From the NCBI GenBank assembly GCA_023254175.1, contig JALQYJ010000107.1:1-64000 (forward strand): a stretch of DNA of 64,000 nucleotides, given 5' to 3'. A program made the translations under genes and the position numbers. The notes below the pieces were generated by a model that was given only the letters and a program-made list of their open reading frames with translations, was not told the origin of the DNA and made no database searches. This DNA comes from Runella sp. (lineage in GTDB: Bacteria; Bacteroidota; Bacteroidia; Cytophagales; Spirosomataceae). Positions 55,551-64,000 of the stretch are shown here, piece by piece (within the stretch, counting starts at the first letter, position 1; each line of letters starts with the position of its first letter).

Positions 55551-56279
55551 TTACGTCTTGATACTTGGAAGACGTTCTAAAATCTCTTTTTTCTGCCCCT
55601 TTGCAAGAGCGTATTTCAGATTGTAGCAGTTCAAAATCAGTTGGTCTTTTTCAATTCTTTCAATGAAATTTACATTGATTACATTCGATTTATTTAGCCT
55701 GAAAAGATCATCGTAATGTAGTCCATCCAACAGTTTTTTCATATTCATAGATAACGTATGATGCTGCGTTTCGGTAGCAATATAGATATCCGAATAAGAA
55801 CCATTAGCTTTGATGGCTACAATGTCTGATTTCTTTACTTTTTGATGCGCCTTGTTGATGGGTAACAAAATGATTTCCTGGTACCTATGGTCTTTGGGTT
55901 CATGCTCGTCTTTTTTCCCAATCATCATCTTCGCTTTAAATATCAATTCGGGGGTACGCACCGCTTTCATCATGTAGTTGATGTTTCCTAACGCATTCAT
56001 TGTGTCGAGCATGGTCTCATTGCTGTCACCTGTTATGAATATGATCGGTACTTCTGACGTTTTTCTGATTTGTTTGGCAAAATAAAGCCCGTCTAACGAA
56101 TCGTGTTTGAGCGTGATGTCTAATAGAACCAAGTCAAATTCAATTGTTTCAAAAGCAGCCATAGCACTCGAAATTCTATCAGCCACGACGGGCACTTCAA
56201 AACCTGCGGCTTGCATAGCCTCTTTAAATTCGGTAGCTGTAATTAATTCATCTTCAACTATTAATACCTTTGGTTTCAT
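55551..56279 (-). CDS. LytTR family response regulator
   Basis: 242 aa; VLIVEDELITATEF, DLVLLDITL, C-terminal IVAIKANGSYSDIYI..LFRLNKSNVINVNFIERI. Confidence 0.94.
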   Translation of the reverse strand: MKPKVLIVEDELITATEFKEAMQAAGFEVPVVADRISSAMAAFETIEFDLVLLDITLKHDSLDGLYFAKQIRKTSEVPIIFITGDSNETMLDTMNALGNINYMMKAVRTPELIFKAKMMIGKKDEHEPKDHRYQEIILLPINKAHQKVKKSDIVAIKANGSYSDIYIATETQHHTLSMNMKKLLDGLHYDDLFRLNKSNVINVNFIERIEKDQLILNCYNLKYALAKGQKKEILERLPSIKT

Positions 56280-57972
56280 GGGGGGGACATTTTAAAATAA
56301 ACCGTAAACCACTGTCATACATAAAACTGTAATTTCCTCTCAACTCACCCGACTTTAACCTGATAAGACTCAAACCAAAAGAGTTGGAAGTAGAATAATA
56401 TTCTTTTTCAAATACCAACAATTGCCCGTTTTTACCATTGTCTTTGTATTCAAAAATCAACTCCTTATCACTTACCTTGAACGCTATTTCTACGCTTGGA
56501 TTTGGGTTATCAAAACCAAAAGCGTATTTGAAACTGTTGGTCAATAACTCATTGAAAATAATGCCCAAATGAATAGCCAAGTTGGGAGTTATCTGTTCAT
56601 TTTCAATCAGGAAAGCAGCATTGATAGATTTGTTGAAAATAAGGGCTGTTTTATCAACAATTTGGGAAAAATACGCCTTTGCTTCTATCTCGACGGTATC
56701 ATTGGTTTCGTAAAATAGTTGTTGCAATAGGCTCATTACGGCGATTCGGCCTTGCATTTCCTCCAACGATTCCTTTAAGTCTTGGTTTTGGAGGCGATTT
56801 ATCTGCAATCCAATCAGGCTCGAAATCACCTGTAAGTTGTTCTTCACTCGGTGGCTTTGTTCTTTGATAAGCAGTTTGTTCTTTTCGCTTATTTTCCAAT
56901 ACTGCTGGGCAAGTTTTTTACTTTTGGCATATTGGTAATAAAAAGTACCCGCAAAAACCAACAAAATGCCGCCTACGAAGTAAAACAAATACTGTTTTTT
57001 ATGATTGGCCCTCAGTACCTCCGTTTGAAGCATCAATTCTTTCTCCTGACTCAATGCCAACGCAGTGACATCCAGCTCATTTTGACTTGCTACAAGTTTG
57101 TTTTGTTCTTTGGTATGTATCTCATCCTGTAATTCGGTGTATTTTTTTTGCATTTCGTAGGCTTTCGCCCAGTTTTTCTCTGCTTCAAAAATGGCGGTTT
57201 CTGCCTTTAAACGATTTAGCTTATACCCCCAAAATTGGTCTTGCGCTGGATTTTGATTATAAAAACTACCATCCCCCAGCACTTGTCGGGCTTTTTTTGG
57301 TTCTCCTAATTTGGCGTAACAGTAAGCTAATCGGCAATTTAAATCATTGATATTACCATTTCTGTATGTATTGAACCAATAAATGGCCTTCAAGAACGAC
57401 TCAACAGCAGCTTGATAATCTGTTTCCATCAGTAAATGTCCCTTCATCTGATACATAAATCCCAGTTCGTCCTTGATGTTATTTTGTATGATGTACAAAA
57501 CCATCGCATCAAAATCTTTGAGTACAACAGCCAGAGATTTACTAAAATATTGATGCGACATATCTGTAACAAACATATAATTGGAAACAATGCCCTTGGG
57601 AGAATTGAGTTTTTTGAAAATTACTAATGCACTATCAGAATACGCAATCCCCTCCTTTATATTTTTTCGGCTACACTCTACGAAGGCTAACCATTGATAC
57701 GTTTTGCCCAACTGAACACTGATTGGTTGCCGTTTGTATATGGCTATTGATTTGTTCATCCAGTACTTAGTGGACAGAAAATTACCGATACCCGACTCGT
57801 ATTTCCCCAATTGATAATATCCCTCGGCCATTTTCAACGAGTCTTGTTCTTCAATACCTTCAACAAATATATCCGTTGCTATTTTCTTTTTTTCAGACTC
57901 AAAACTTGGCTTGGTCTGCCCAAAAGAAAGGGTGGCATAAATCCATAAAAATAGAGAGATGGGATGCTTCAT
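56254..57972 (-). CDS. Sensor histidine kinase (HisKA_2 type) with TPR-like periplasmic region
   Basis: EQSHRVKNNLQVISSLIGLQ phospho-acceptor; IFNELLTNSFKYAF; start taken at MKHPISLFLWIYATLSFGQ signal peptide (ORF track extends to 58080). Confidence 0.9.
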   Translation of the reverse strand: MKHPISLFLWIYATLSFGQTKPSFESEKKKIATDIFVEGIEEQDSLKMAEGYYQLGKYESGIGNFLSTKYWMNKSIAIYKRQPISVQLGKTYQWLAFVECSRKNIKEGIAYSDSALVIFKKLNSPKGIVSNYMFVTDMSHQYFSKSLAVVLKDFDAMVLYIIQNNIKDELGFMYQMKGHLLMETDYQAAVESFLKAIYWFNTYRNGNINDLNCRLAYCYAKLGEPKKARQVLGDGSFYNQNPAQDQFWGYKLNRLKAETAIFEAEKNWAKAYEMQKKYTELQDEIHTKEQNKLVASQNELDVTALALSQEKELMLQTEVLRANHKKQYLFYFVGGILLVFAGTFYYQYAKSKKLAQQYWKISEKNKLLIKEQSHRVKNNLQVISSLIGLQINRLQNQDLKESLEEMQGRIAVMSLLQQLFYETNDTVEIEAKAYFSQIVDKTALIFNKSINAAFLIENEQITPNLAIHLGIIFNELLTNSFKYAFGFDNPNPSVEIAFKVSDKELIFEYKDNGKNGQLLVFEKEYYSTSNSFGLSLIRLKSGELRGNYSFMYDSGLRFILKCPPHETKGINS

Positions 57973-58052
57973 AAACACACAGATTGAATGACGAAGATAT
58001 ACACAAATGCCATTTAATAGTCTCCGATTCAACATATAATTCTTTATGGGTT

Positions 58053-58087
58053 GGTTCACAAAAAAAAAGGTAAGGTTCACAAAAAAA
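58053..58087 (+). promoter_or_regulatory. Direct repeats GGTTCACAAAAAAA (21-bp period)
   Basis: Copies at 58053-58066 and 58074-58087 in the divergent promoter region beside the LytTR two-component genes. Confidence 0.55.
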
Positions 58088-58201
58088 CAATTGTAGATGG
58101 ATACGAACTTCTTCTATTTAATCAGTCAAAAAAACTTTTGCTATCCCCGCTGGCTTGCTAAGTTGATAACAATTTTAATACACCCCATAACTTACTATCT
58201 A

Positions 58202-59296
58202 ATGAAACTGAAACATTACCTACAATGCCTGCTGTTCGCGTTATCCACCACCGCCCAAGCCCAAGAAACACTCACCAATCAAAGCATTGTTTCGTTGGTC
58301 AAAGCCAAAATTTCGGCTGAATTGATCATTGATAAAATCAAAGTCAGCCCGACCAATTTCGATCTAACTACCAAAGGGGTTATTGAGTTAACCAAAGAAG
58401 GAGCCAACGGAAATATTTTAGAGGTAATGATGCTCACCAGCGACAACCTGCCTATTCTTCGCAATCAGGATATTATTGATTTACATCTGAATAGAATACC
58501 AAAGGATGTTATTCTAAACAAGATAATGTACTCAGAGTGCAACTTCAACACAACCGTAGAAGGCATGGTAGAACTAAAAAACAGTAAAGTACCAGATGCT
58601 GTTGTGAAAGTAGTAATGGACCCCAAAAGAGCCAGTAAGGTAAGCCAAAACCCTAATCTGATTGCAGGAAACCTGCCACCGCACCCGCAAGACTTACCTC
58701 CTCCTGCTCGGGGAGCAATGCCCGAGCCCGGTATTTACTACGAAGACTTTCTGAAAAAGCCCATTAAGTACGACCAACTTGAACCCACCACCAGTAACAA
58801 TACCAAGCAGGGGTCGGCAGGGGAAGCCATTGGCGGGGCGGTGTCTCAGTCCAAATTGGGGGTCAATGTAGTCGGAACAAAACAGCGGATTGGGTTGGTT
58901 AATCCCAGTGCCAACTTTGTCATACAAGACAATCGCCCAGTGTTTTACATGGTTTTTGAAGGCAACACCCGTAAAAAAATGGACGATGTCGCCGAGTCTG
59001 TTTTTGGGGGGGTGGCAAGCCCCAATGACTTTACGCTTATGGGGGTAAAACCTAAACGAAGTGGGCGTGATTTTGTCATTGGGCAAACCTCCGATTTAAG
59101 TTCTAAATCAGGATTTTCGGAAGGTGCTATACCGTTTCGTTTCAAGAAAATAAGCAATACGCTCTACAAAATCTATTTTGAAGAAGACATCGCAGCTGCC
59201 GAATACGCCTTTTTCTACAATAAAGGCAGCGAGTTTACCTCATCACTCAAATTGTTTGATTTTTCGCTTAGAAACAACGTGAAGGGGAATAAATAG
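58202..59296 (+). CDS. Hypothetical secreted protein with N-terminal helical repeats
   Basis: Signal peptide MKLKHYLQCLLFALSTTAQAQE at 58202 (ORF track starts 58097); repeats LTNQSIVSLVKAKISAELIIDKIKVSPTNFDLTTKGVIELTKEG and LRNQDIIDLHLNRIPKDVILNKIMYSECNFNTTVEGMVELKNS. Confidence 0.75.
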   Translation: MKLKHYLQCLLFALSTTAQAQETLTNQSIVSLVKAKISAELIIDKIKVSPTNFDLTTKGVIELTKEGANGNILEVMMLTSDNLPILRNQDIIDLHLNRIPKDVILNKIMYSECNFNTTVEGMVELKNSKVPDAVVKVVMDPKRASKVSQNPNLIAGNLPPHPQDLPPPARGAMPEPGIYYEDFLKKPIKYDQLEPTTSNNTKQGSAGEAIGGAVSQSKLGVNVVGTKQRIGLVNPSANFVIQDNRPVFYMVFEGNTRKKMDDVAESVFGGVASPNDFTLMGVKPKRSGRDFVIGQTSDLSSKSGFSEGAIPFRFKKISNTLYKIYFEEDIAAAEYAFFYNKGSEFTSSLKLFDFSLRNNVKGNK

Positions 59297-59321
59297 ACAC
59301 AACTCTAAAAAATACAAACCA

Positions 59322-60383
59322 ATGAAAACAACAATAAAAACACGCACAAGTAAAGCCGCCTTCTTTACAATAGGGTTTCTTCTCCTCCTCACGGCCTCCC
59401 TCACTTTTGCCCAAAACGTAATTCGGGTGCAGAACGGGGCGAATATTCAAAATGTGATTGACAACGCAACGACAGCCGCTGGTTCGGTACTGTTACTTGA
59501 CCCTGGTAGTTATGAAGGCTTTGAAGTCAGGAAACGAGTTAGCATTATTGGCAACGGCTATTTCAACGGTACAAATGCCTCTGTAATTACGGGAGGAGTT
59601 ACTTTCACCTCTAATAATCAGACCAGTTCGGAGGGTTCGCTTCTCTTGGGTTGTACCGTCCAAAGTGTAGATGTAAGAACAGATAATATAGTCCTCCAAA
59701 GGTGTCGTGTTCAAGCAACGGGAAATATGTTTTATTCTAATTCGATATATATAAGGTCTGTTAAAAATCTAAAAATTAACCAATGCTATGTTGGCGGTGG
59801 TATGACTATACTTGACAATACCACCAACTTTTTAGTGAGCAACAATATTATACTTGGGTCAATATATTTCGGTAACTCAACATTCAGCAATTCATTAAAT
59901 GGCAAAATAATTTACAATACAATTTTTGGGGGAGGCAATTGTAACCCTTTAAGTTACGATAACGTAGTTCACGAAGCAATTGTGTCGAACAATATTTTCA
60001 TCTCTCCAATCAACTGCGATAACAGGAACGCAAACACTAATTTTAGAACGAACATATTGGCCAAGTTCAATAACAATATCGTTCGTCAAGGCAATTATCA
60101 AAGTAACGACCTAAGCAATAAGTTTCTGACCGATACTGACATGGCACGGGTGCTGTTTGCCGCTGTAGGAACAACCGCCGATGGTCAGTATTTGCTTTTG
60201 GCTAACTCCCCCGCCAAGGGTGCAGGCGAGGGCGGCACCGACTGCGGGGCGTTTGGTGGGCCAGACCCTTACGTACTCACGGGTTCGCCCATTGGGCCTA
60301 TCATTCAGGATATTCAGGTGCCGAGCACTGCCCGCCAAAACGAGACCATTCAGGTAAAACTCAAAGCCAGAGTGCAAAACTAA
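59322..60383 (+). CDS. Secreted right-handed beta-helix-like protein
   Basis: 353 aa; signal peptide; NGANIQNVIDNATTAAGSVLLLDPGSYEGFEVRKRVSIIGNG. Confidence 0.75.
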   Translation: MKTTIKTRTSKAAFFTIGFLLLLTASLTFAQNVIRVQNGANIQNVIDNATTAAGSVLLLDPGSYEGFEVRKRVSIIGNGYFNGTNASVITGGVTFTSNNQTSSEGSLLLGCTVQSVDVRTDNIVLQRCRVQATGNMFYSNSIYIRSVKNLKINQCYVGGGMTILDNTTNFLVSNNIILGSIYFGNSTFSNSLNGKIIYNTIFGGGNCNPLSYDNVVHEAIVSNNIFISPINCDNRNANTNFRTNILAKFNNNIVRQGNYQSNDLSNKFLTDTDMARVLFAAVGTTADGQYLLLANSPAKGAGEGGTDCGAFGGPDPYVLTGSPIGPIIQDIQVPSTARQNETIQVKLKARVQN

Positions 60384-60390
60384 GTCCGCC

Positions 60391-61425
60391 ATGAAAAAGC
60401 TACTTATTTTCTTGTTGGGTTGGTGTATGGGCATAACAAGCCACGGCCAAACCCCCGATAACCTCACCACTGCCGAATATTTTTGGGACACCGACCCAGG
60501 TTTTGGCAAAGGAGCTGCGCTTGCGCTCAACGGCACGGAGGTAAACACCACCCTCAACGTGCCTACGGGTACGCTCTCGCAGGGATTGCATTTTTTGGGC
60601 ATTCGACTCAAAACCGCCCGAGGTACATGGTCGCCTACCCAAACGCAGTCGGTGTATATCCACGCTCCCAACCCCACTGGAGATCCCAACAACCTGACCA
60701 CCGTGGAGTTTTTTATTGACAACGATTTGGGTTTTGGCAAAAACACCGTCCAGAAAATAACCGCCAAAGGCCCTGAAGTCGCCCTCACGGTTGATTTAAC
60801 AATTCCGCCTACCTTGGCTGTGGGTACGCACCTGTTGGGGCTACGCATCCAAACTGAGCGGGGGCAGTGGTCGGCCACGCAGTTGAGTCCGTTTGTGGTG
60901 TTTTCGAGCCAGTCCACCAACGCCATCAATCGGGTCGAAGTTTTTATTGACACCGACCCTGGCTACGGAGCGGCCAATTCGCTGGCGTTTACGCCCACGG
61001 GAGGCAAAGAAGTAACGGTGGACAGGCCATTAGAATTAGCCCTTTCGAGAGCAGGCAAGCGGTATTTGTTTTTCAGGGCCAGAGATACGGCAGGTCGCTG
61101 GTCGGCGCTTTACCCCGTACCCATTGATATTTCACTGGTGCTTTCGGTCAGTTCGCCGCTCCCCACCGAGGGCGTCAAAGTCTATCCCAACCCTACCAAC
61201 GGCGTTTTTGTGGTGGAGTTCGACGGGGCGGCTTTTCAAAAGCAAGGCACTGCCATTGAAGTAGTTGATGCCACGGGCAGAAGTATTTTGCAACGCCTTG
61301 TTCCGTCGTTCAGCGGCAAACATTCCGAAAGTATTGATATTTCTACCTCGGCAGCAGGCACGTATTTTCTGCGGGTAGTAGAAGCTGCAAAGGTAAGCAC
61401 GCAAAAGGTAGTGAAGGGGAATTGA
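60391..61425 (+). CDS. T9SS type A sorting domain protein with EYFWDTDPGFG-type repeats
   Basis: 344 aa; three repeats EYFWDTDPGFG/EFFIDNDLGFG/EVFIDTDPGYG; C-terminus VKVYPNPTNGVFVVEF...GTYFLRVVEAAKVSTQKVVKGN. Confidence 0.88.
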   Translation: MKKLLIFLLGWCMGITSHGQTPDNLTTAEYFWDTDPGFGKGAALALNGTEVNTTLNVPTGTLSQGLHFLGIRLKTARGTWSPTQTQSVYIHAPNPTGDPNNLTTVEFFIDNDLGFGKNTVQKITAKGPEVALTVDLTIPPTLAVGTHLLGLRIQTERGQWSATQLSPFVVFSSQSTNAINRVEVFIDTDPGYGAANSLAFTPTGGKEVTVDRPLELALSRAGKRYLFFRARDTAGRWSALYPVPIDISLVLSVSSPLPTEGVKVYPNPTNGVFVVEFDGAAFQKQGTAIEVVDATGRSILQRLVPSFSGKHSESIDISTSAAGTYFLRVVEAAKVSTQKVVKGN

Positions 61426-61443
61426 AGCATAAATGTTAAATCA

Positions 61444-61881
61444 ATGAAAACGAACCTTTTTTTATTTTTTCTTTTGGTCGGTTTGGTTATGGTTGGTTGC
61501 AAACCCCAAGTGGTACCCCTATCGGAGCGCATTGTCAAAATTTGGACGGCCAATAGTGTGCGCGAAGGCAACAGCTTGGTTTACACGCAAGGAGGTGCTA
61601 CCAATCTCCGCCCTGGTTACGTCAATTTTAAAGTAGAACTGCAAACGGGCGGTACGGTAGTCTTTACTGATTTTGATGGTACACGCTTTACGGGGCAGTG
61701 GGCATTGGAGGGCGACACCAAGCTGGCTCTCAAAAACCTCACGCCCCAACCCACAGGCACTAACGGTACCATAGTATTTACCATCAGTGAATTTACCGAT
61801 GGTAGCATGACCCTCACCCGCACCACGGCCAGCACCAAAACAGGTGGCACGGTCAATGTGTATCAGGTGGTGGGGAAGTAA
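61444..61881 (+). CDS. Hypothetical lipoprotein
   Basis: 145 aa; MKTNLFLFFLLVGLVMVGCKPQ lipobox; GQWALEGDTKLAL typical of small Bacteroidota lipoproteins. Confidence 0.75.
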   Translation: MKTNLFLFFLLVGLVMVGCKPQVVPLSERIVKIWTANSVREGNSLVYTQGGATNLRPGYVNFKVELQTGGTVVFTDFDGTRFTGQWALEGDTKLALKNLTPQPTGTNGTIVFTISEFTDGSMTLTRTTASTKTGGTVNVYQVVGK

Positions 61882-61888
61882 AAGACGG

Positions 61889-61938
61889 TAGTGGTGACAC
61901 GACTTGGATGGAACCGCCCCTGCGGTTGTGCCACCACT
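61889..61938. repeat. Structured intergenic element (AGTGGTGACACGAC ... GTTGTGCCACCACT)
   Basis: 14-bp arms with two non-identities (one G-U), inner AACCGCC..GCGGTT stem. Confidence 0.5.
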
Positions 61939-62010
61939 AAGAGATTCATCGTAAGCGTAAGGGACAGTATATGATGGGCTGAGTATTCGTGCAAAAGATA
62001 ACTCGTAGCA

Positions 62011-62190
62011 TCAAAAACTAAGTTCCAAAAACTGGGCAGGCGTTAAGATTTGGGGTGGTAGGGGTTTAAAGCGAGAAGGTCTTTATCGCCCGTCAAAATA
62101 TACTGAGCTTGGGTATCAATATACAACGCGACTAACCATTGCCATACTGACCCATAAGTTGGTATCGATGATAATGTTAATCTTGTGCAT
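62011..62190 (-). pseudogene. Decayed PIN-domain toxin
   Basis: Minus strand: MHKINIIIDTNLWVS then, out of frame, WLVALYIDTQAQYILTGDKDLLALNPYHPK then ILTPAQFLELSF*. Confidence 0.7.
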
Positions 62191-62430
62191 ACCGCTTTTG
62201 GCGAAAGTCTTTGATTTCGTTTATAATCTCTGTTTGACTAATGGCGGGGTCAGCTGCTGTCAACGTTTTTAAGAAGGCTTTCATCTTAGCTTTCATCAAG
62301 TCTTGCTCAGTAATATCCTCAATCGGAATCACAATGATTTCAAAACGTTTTGGGCATATTCTTTGGGAATCCGCATAGACACACGGCCATTTTTGGGCGT
62401 AACAATTTCTCTTAAAGCGTTCATGGTCAT
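62177..62430 (-). pseudogene. Decayed antitoxin
   Basis: Minus strand: MTMNALREIVTPKNGRVSMRIPKEYAQ then frameshift RFEIIVIPIEDITEQDLMKAKMKAFLKTLTAADPAISQTEIINEIKDFRQKRYAQD*; overlaps toxin start. Confidence 0.65.
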
Positions 62431-62526
62431 TATTTTTTATACAAACTTATGCAAAAACCAAACGTAATGAAGACCAATGAGAAAAGTATCGGAGCTATCA
62501 ATCACATTATCAGTCATTTGGATTAG

Positions 62527-63807
62527 ATGAACAAGCTTTTAATATTTTGTATGTACGTGTTTGGAGTAGTGGGCTTGAACGTTTGCTATGCTCAAGATAC
62601 CACCCCAAAAGTCTTTTTGACGCTTTTAGGTGGCGCAGGTGGACGAGCAGCTGGCCCTGACCCTGTGGTGCAGAACTTCGGGCGAACCGTCTATACCTAT
62701 ACAGGTAAGCCTCAAAAAAATGACTTTGCAGGCACAAAATATCTTGTCATTGATGCCCAAGGGGAGGAAAAAGAAATAAAACTCGACGAACTCAATTTTG
62801 ATGCCGAAGCAAGGCTCGGTATCAGAAACGTACAAGGCCACGGCTGGTTTCTTAGTGCAGGCTATCTGTTCAGTCGGATTAGCTTTCAGTACGAGACCAT
62901 AAACTTCGCTTACAAAGGCCGTGGCCTTGGCAGAAGGTGGGGCGATGTCGAAAACCATTTTCTTACGTTTGGTATTGCCAAATACTGGAACTTGCGCCCC
63001 TACGAAAACTGGGATAGTGGCTTGTTTGTTAGGGGTTCGGGTGGTTATATTTTTAGACAAACTGTTGGTGGGGGGAGCAACATTCCCGTCAATCAATATG
63101 CTTCTCGGCGCATGGAAAACGGTACGGGCTATGTGTTTAATCTGGAAGAATCCATCACCAGTAACTGGGCTGTGATACCCGAATTTGGGATGAGGGCAAA
63201 CAATCCAGAATTTTTAGCTGAGTTTTCGATTTCGGCTATCTTGCCTATGAGCGATTTTATCTTCAAAGAAAGAGCCAAATACTACGAAAACAACGTGCTA
63301 CGGGGGCAGGCCGTCAGTTCGGTGTCAGGTATGATGATTGCCCTCAACTTTCGGCTGGGGCTGACCGTATTCTCGACCAAAAGGCGAAGCAAGCCCAAAC
63401 GACAGTACATTCCCCAACTGCGAAAAGAAACATCAAAGCCGAGTTATGTACCATCCTCTAAATTTGACGAAGCCACTGCCACAAAGCCCGTCGAGCTATT
63501 GATTTATTTCAAACTGACAAAATCGGAACTTGAAAGGGAGTCTTTTTCCGAACTCGATGAATTGGCGACATGGCTGGCGGCCAACCCCCGCAAACGCATT
63601 CGGCTCGAAGGCCACACCGACAAAATCGGCGACCCAACACTCAACTACGAGCTTTCGCTCAAACGCCTCTATACTGTCAAATCGTATTTGACGAAGCAGG
63701 GCATAGCCGCCAACCGCATCGAAACCACTGGCTATGGAGATACCAAACTCCTGTACCCCAGCCCCGACCAACGCAACCGACGGGTAGAAATGCGGTTGCT
63801 GAATTGA
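62527..63807 (+). CDS. OmpA family outer membrane protein
   Basis: 426 aa; signal peptide; C-terminal RIRLEGHTDKIGDPTLNYELSLKRLYTVKSYLTKQGIAANRIETTGYGDTKLLYPSPDQRNRRVEM. Confidence 0.92.
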   Translation: MNKLLIFCMYVFGVVGLNVCYAQDTTPKVFLTLLGGAGGRAAGPDPVVQNFGRTVYTYTGKPQKNDFAGTKYLVIDAQGEEKEIKLDELNFDAEARLGIRNVQGHGWFLSAGYLFSRISFQYETINFAYKGRGLGRRWGDVENHFLTFGIAKYWNLRPYENWDSGLFVRGSGGYIFRQTVGGGSNIPVNQYASRRMENGTGYVFNLEESITSNWAVIPEFGMRANNPEFLAEFSISAILPMSDFIFKERAKYYENNVLRGQAVSSVSGMMIALNFRLGLTVFSTKRRSKPKRQYIPQLRKETSKPSYVPSSKFDEATATKPVELLIYFKLTKSELERESFSELDELATWLAANPRKRIRLEGHTDKIGDPTLNYELSLKRLYTVKSYLTKQGIAANRIETTGYGDTKLLYPSPDQRNRRVEMRLLN

Positions 63808-63834
63808 TGAAATAATTATAAACCTAACCAAGAC

Positions 63835-64000
63835 ATGAAAAAAATATTTTTGCTTCTCCTCTGCTTTTTGGGCTTTATCAATAGCCAAGCCCAGAGGCTC
63901 ACCCTCCGAGATTTGGAGCTTTTGCACCAATGTGATTCGCCTGACTGCGAAAAAGACTATCTCCAACAATTGGGTTATGTATTTAAAGAGGCAGAATATA
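63835..64000 (+). CDS. Secreted protein, truncated by window end
   Basis: MKKIFLLLLCFLGFINSQAQRLTLRDLELLHQCDSPDCEKDYLQQLGYVFKEAEY; open to end. Confidence 0.75.
   Translation, partial: MKKIFLLLLCFLGFINSQAQRLTLRDLELLHQCDSPDCEKDYLQQLGYVFKEAEY

Noticed and set aside
60111-60953. 280-aa minus-strand ORF across two secreted protein genes
   Set aside because: Spans the junction of two plus-strand genes with signal peptides and repeats; codon shadow.
62626-63096. 156-aa minus-strand ORF inside OmpA-family gene
   Set aside because: Antisense shadow; the plus strand encodes a clear OmpA protein.
63496-63969. 157-aa minus-strand ORF over the OmpA C-terminus
   Set aside because: Antisense to the conserved OmpA domain.

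Overview
The window is chromosomal DNA from a Bacteroidota bacterium, probably order Cytophagales (Runella/Spirosoma-like; inferred from T9SS sorting domains, TTTG/TAnnTTTG-type promoters and gene content). I saw no rRNA, tRNA, CRISPR array, prophage or intact transposase. Most of 1-40 kb is ordinary housekeeping or metabolism: gcvT, comB, thiL, msrA, M3 peptidase, prmA, ECF sigma, murB, RsmB-type methyltransferase, GntP permease, icd, sorAB-like sulfite dehydrogenase, MoxR, LpxL-type acyltransferase, S9 peptidase, proC, a large T9SS protein, rfaE2-like, panD/panC, M14 peptidase. Accessory material lies at 40.5-64 kb: a GH106-like hydrolase bracketed by long palindromes, decayed genes, a BlaI/M56 pair with a triple operator, decayed LytTR genes, tandem MFS paralogs, a histidine kinase/LytTR/ECF sigma/anti-sigma-like/DUF4097-like gene row, and a divergent block of surface protein genes ending in an OmpA-family protein. 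Observations I consider most worth checking: (1) two loci carry TTCAC-N16-TTCAC direct repeats with exactly 21-bp period, both beside LytTR genes; (2) palindromes with different stems but the same AAGTT-(3 nt)-AACTT centre bracket a GH106-like gene and a decayed gene pair; (3) three BlaI-type palindromes sit on a good Bacteroidetes-type promoter between proA and blaI; (4) a decayed PIN toxin-antitoxin pair is hidden in 'empty' DNA at 62.0-62.4 kb; (5) an ImmA/IrrE-like protein appears to have lost its HExxH site. Protein family calls are from motif recognition only; no database search was run.
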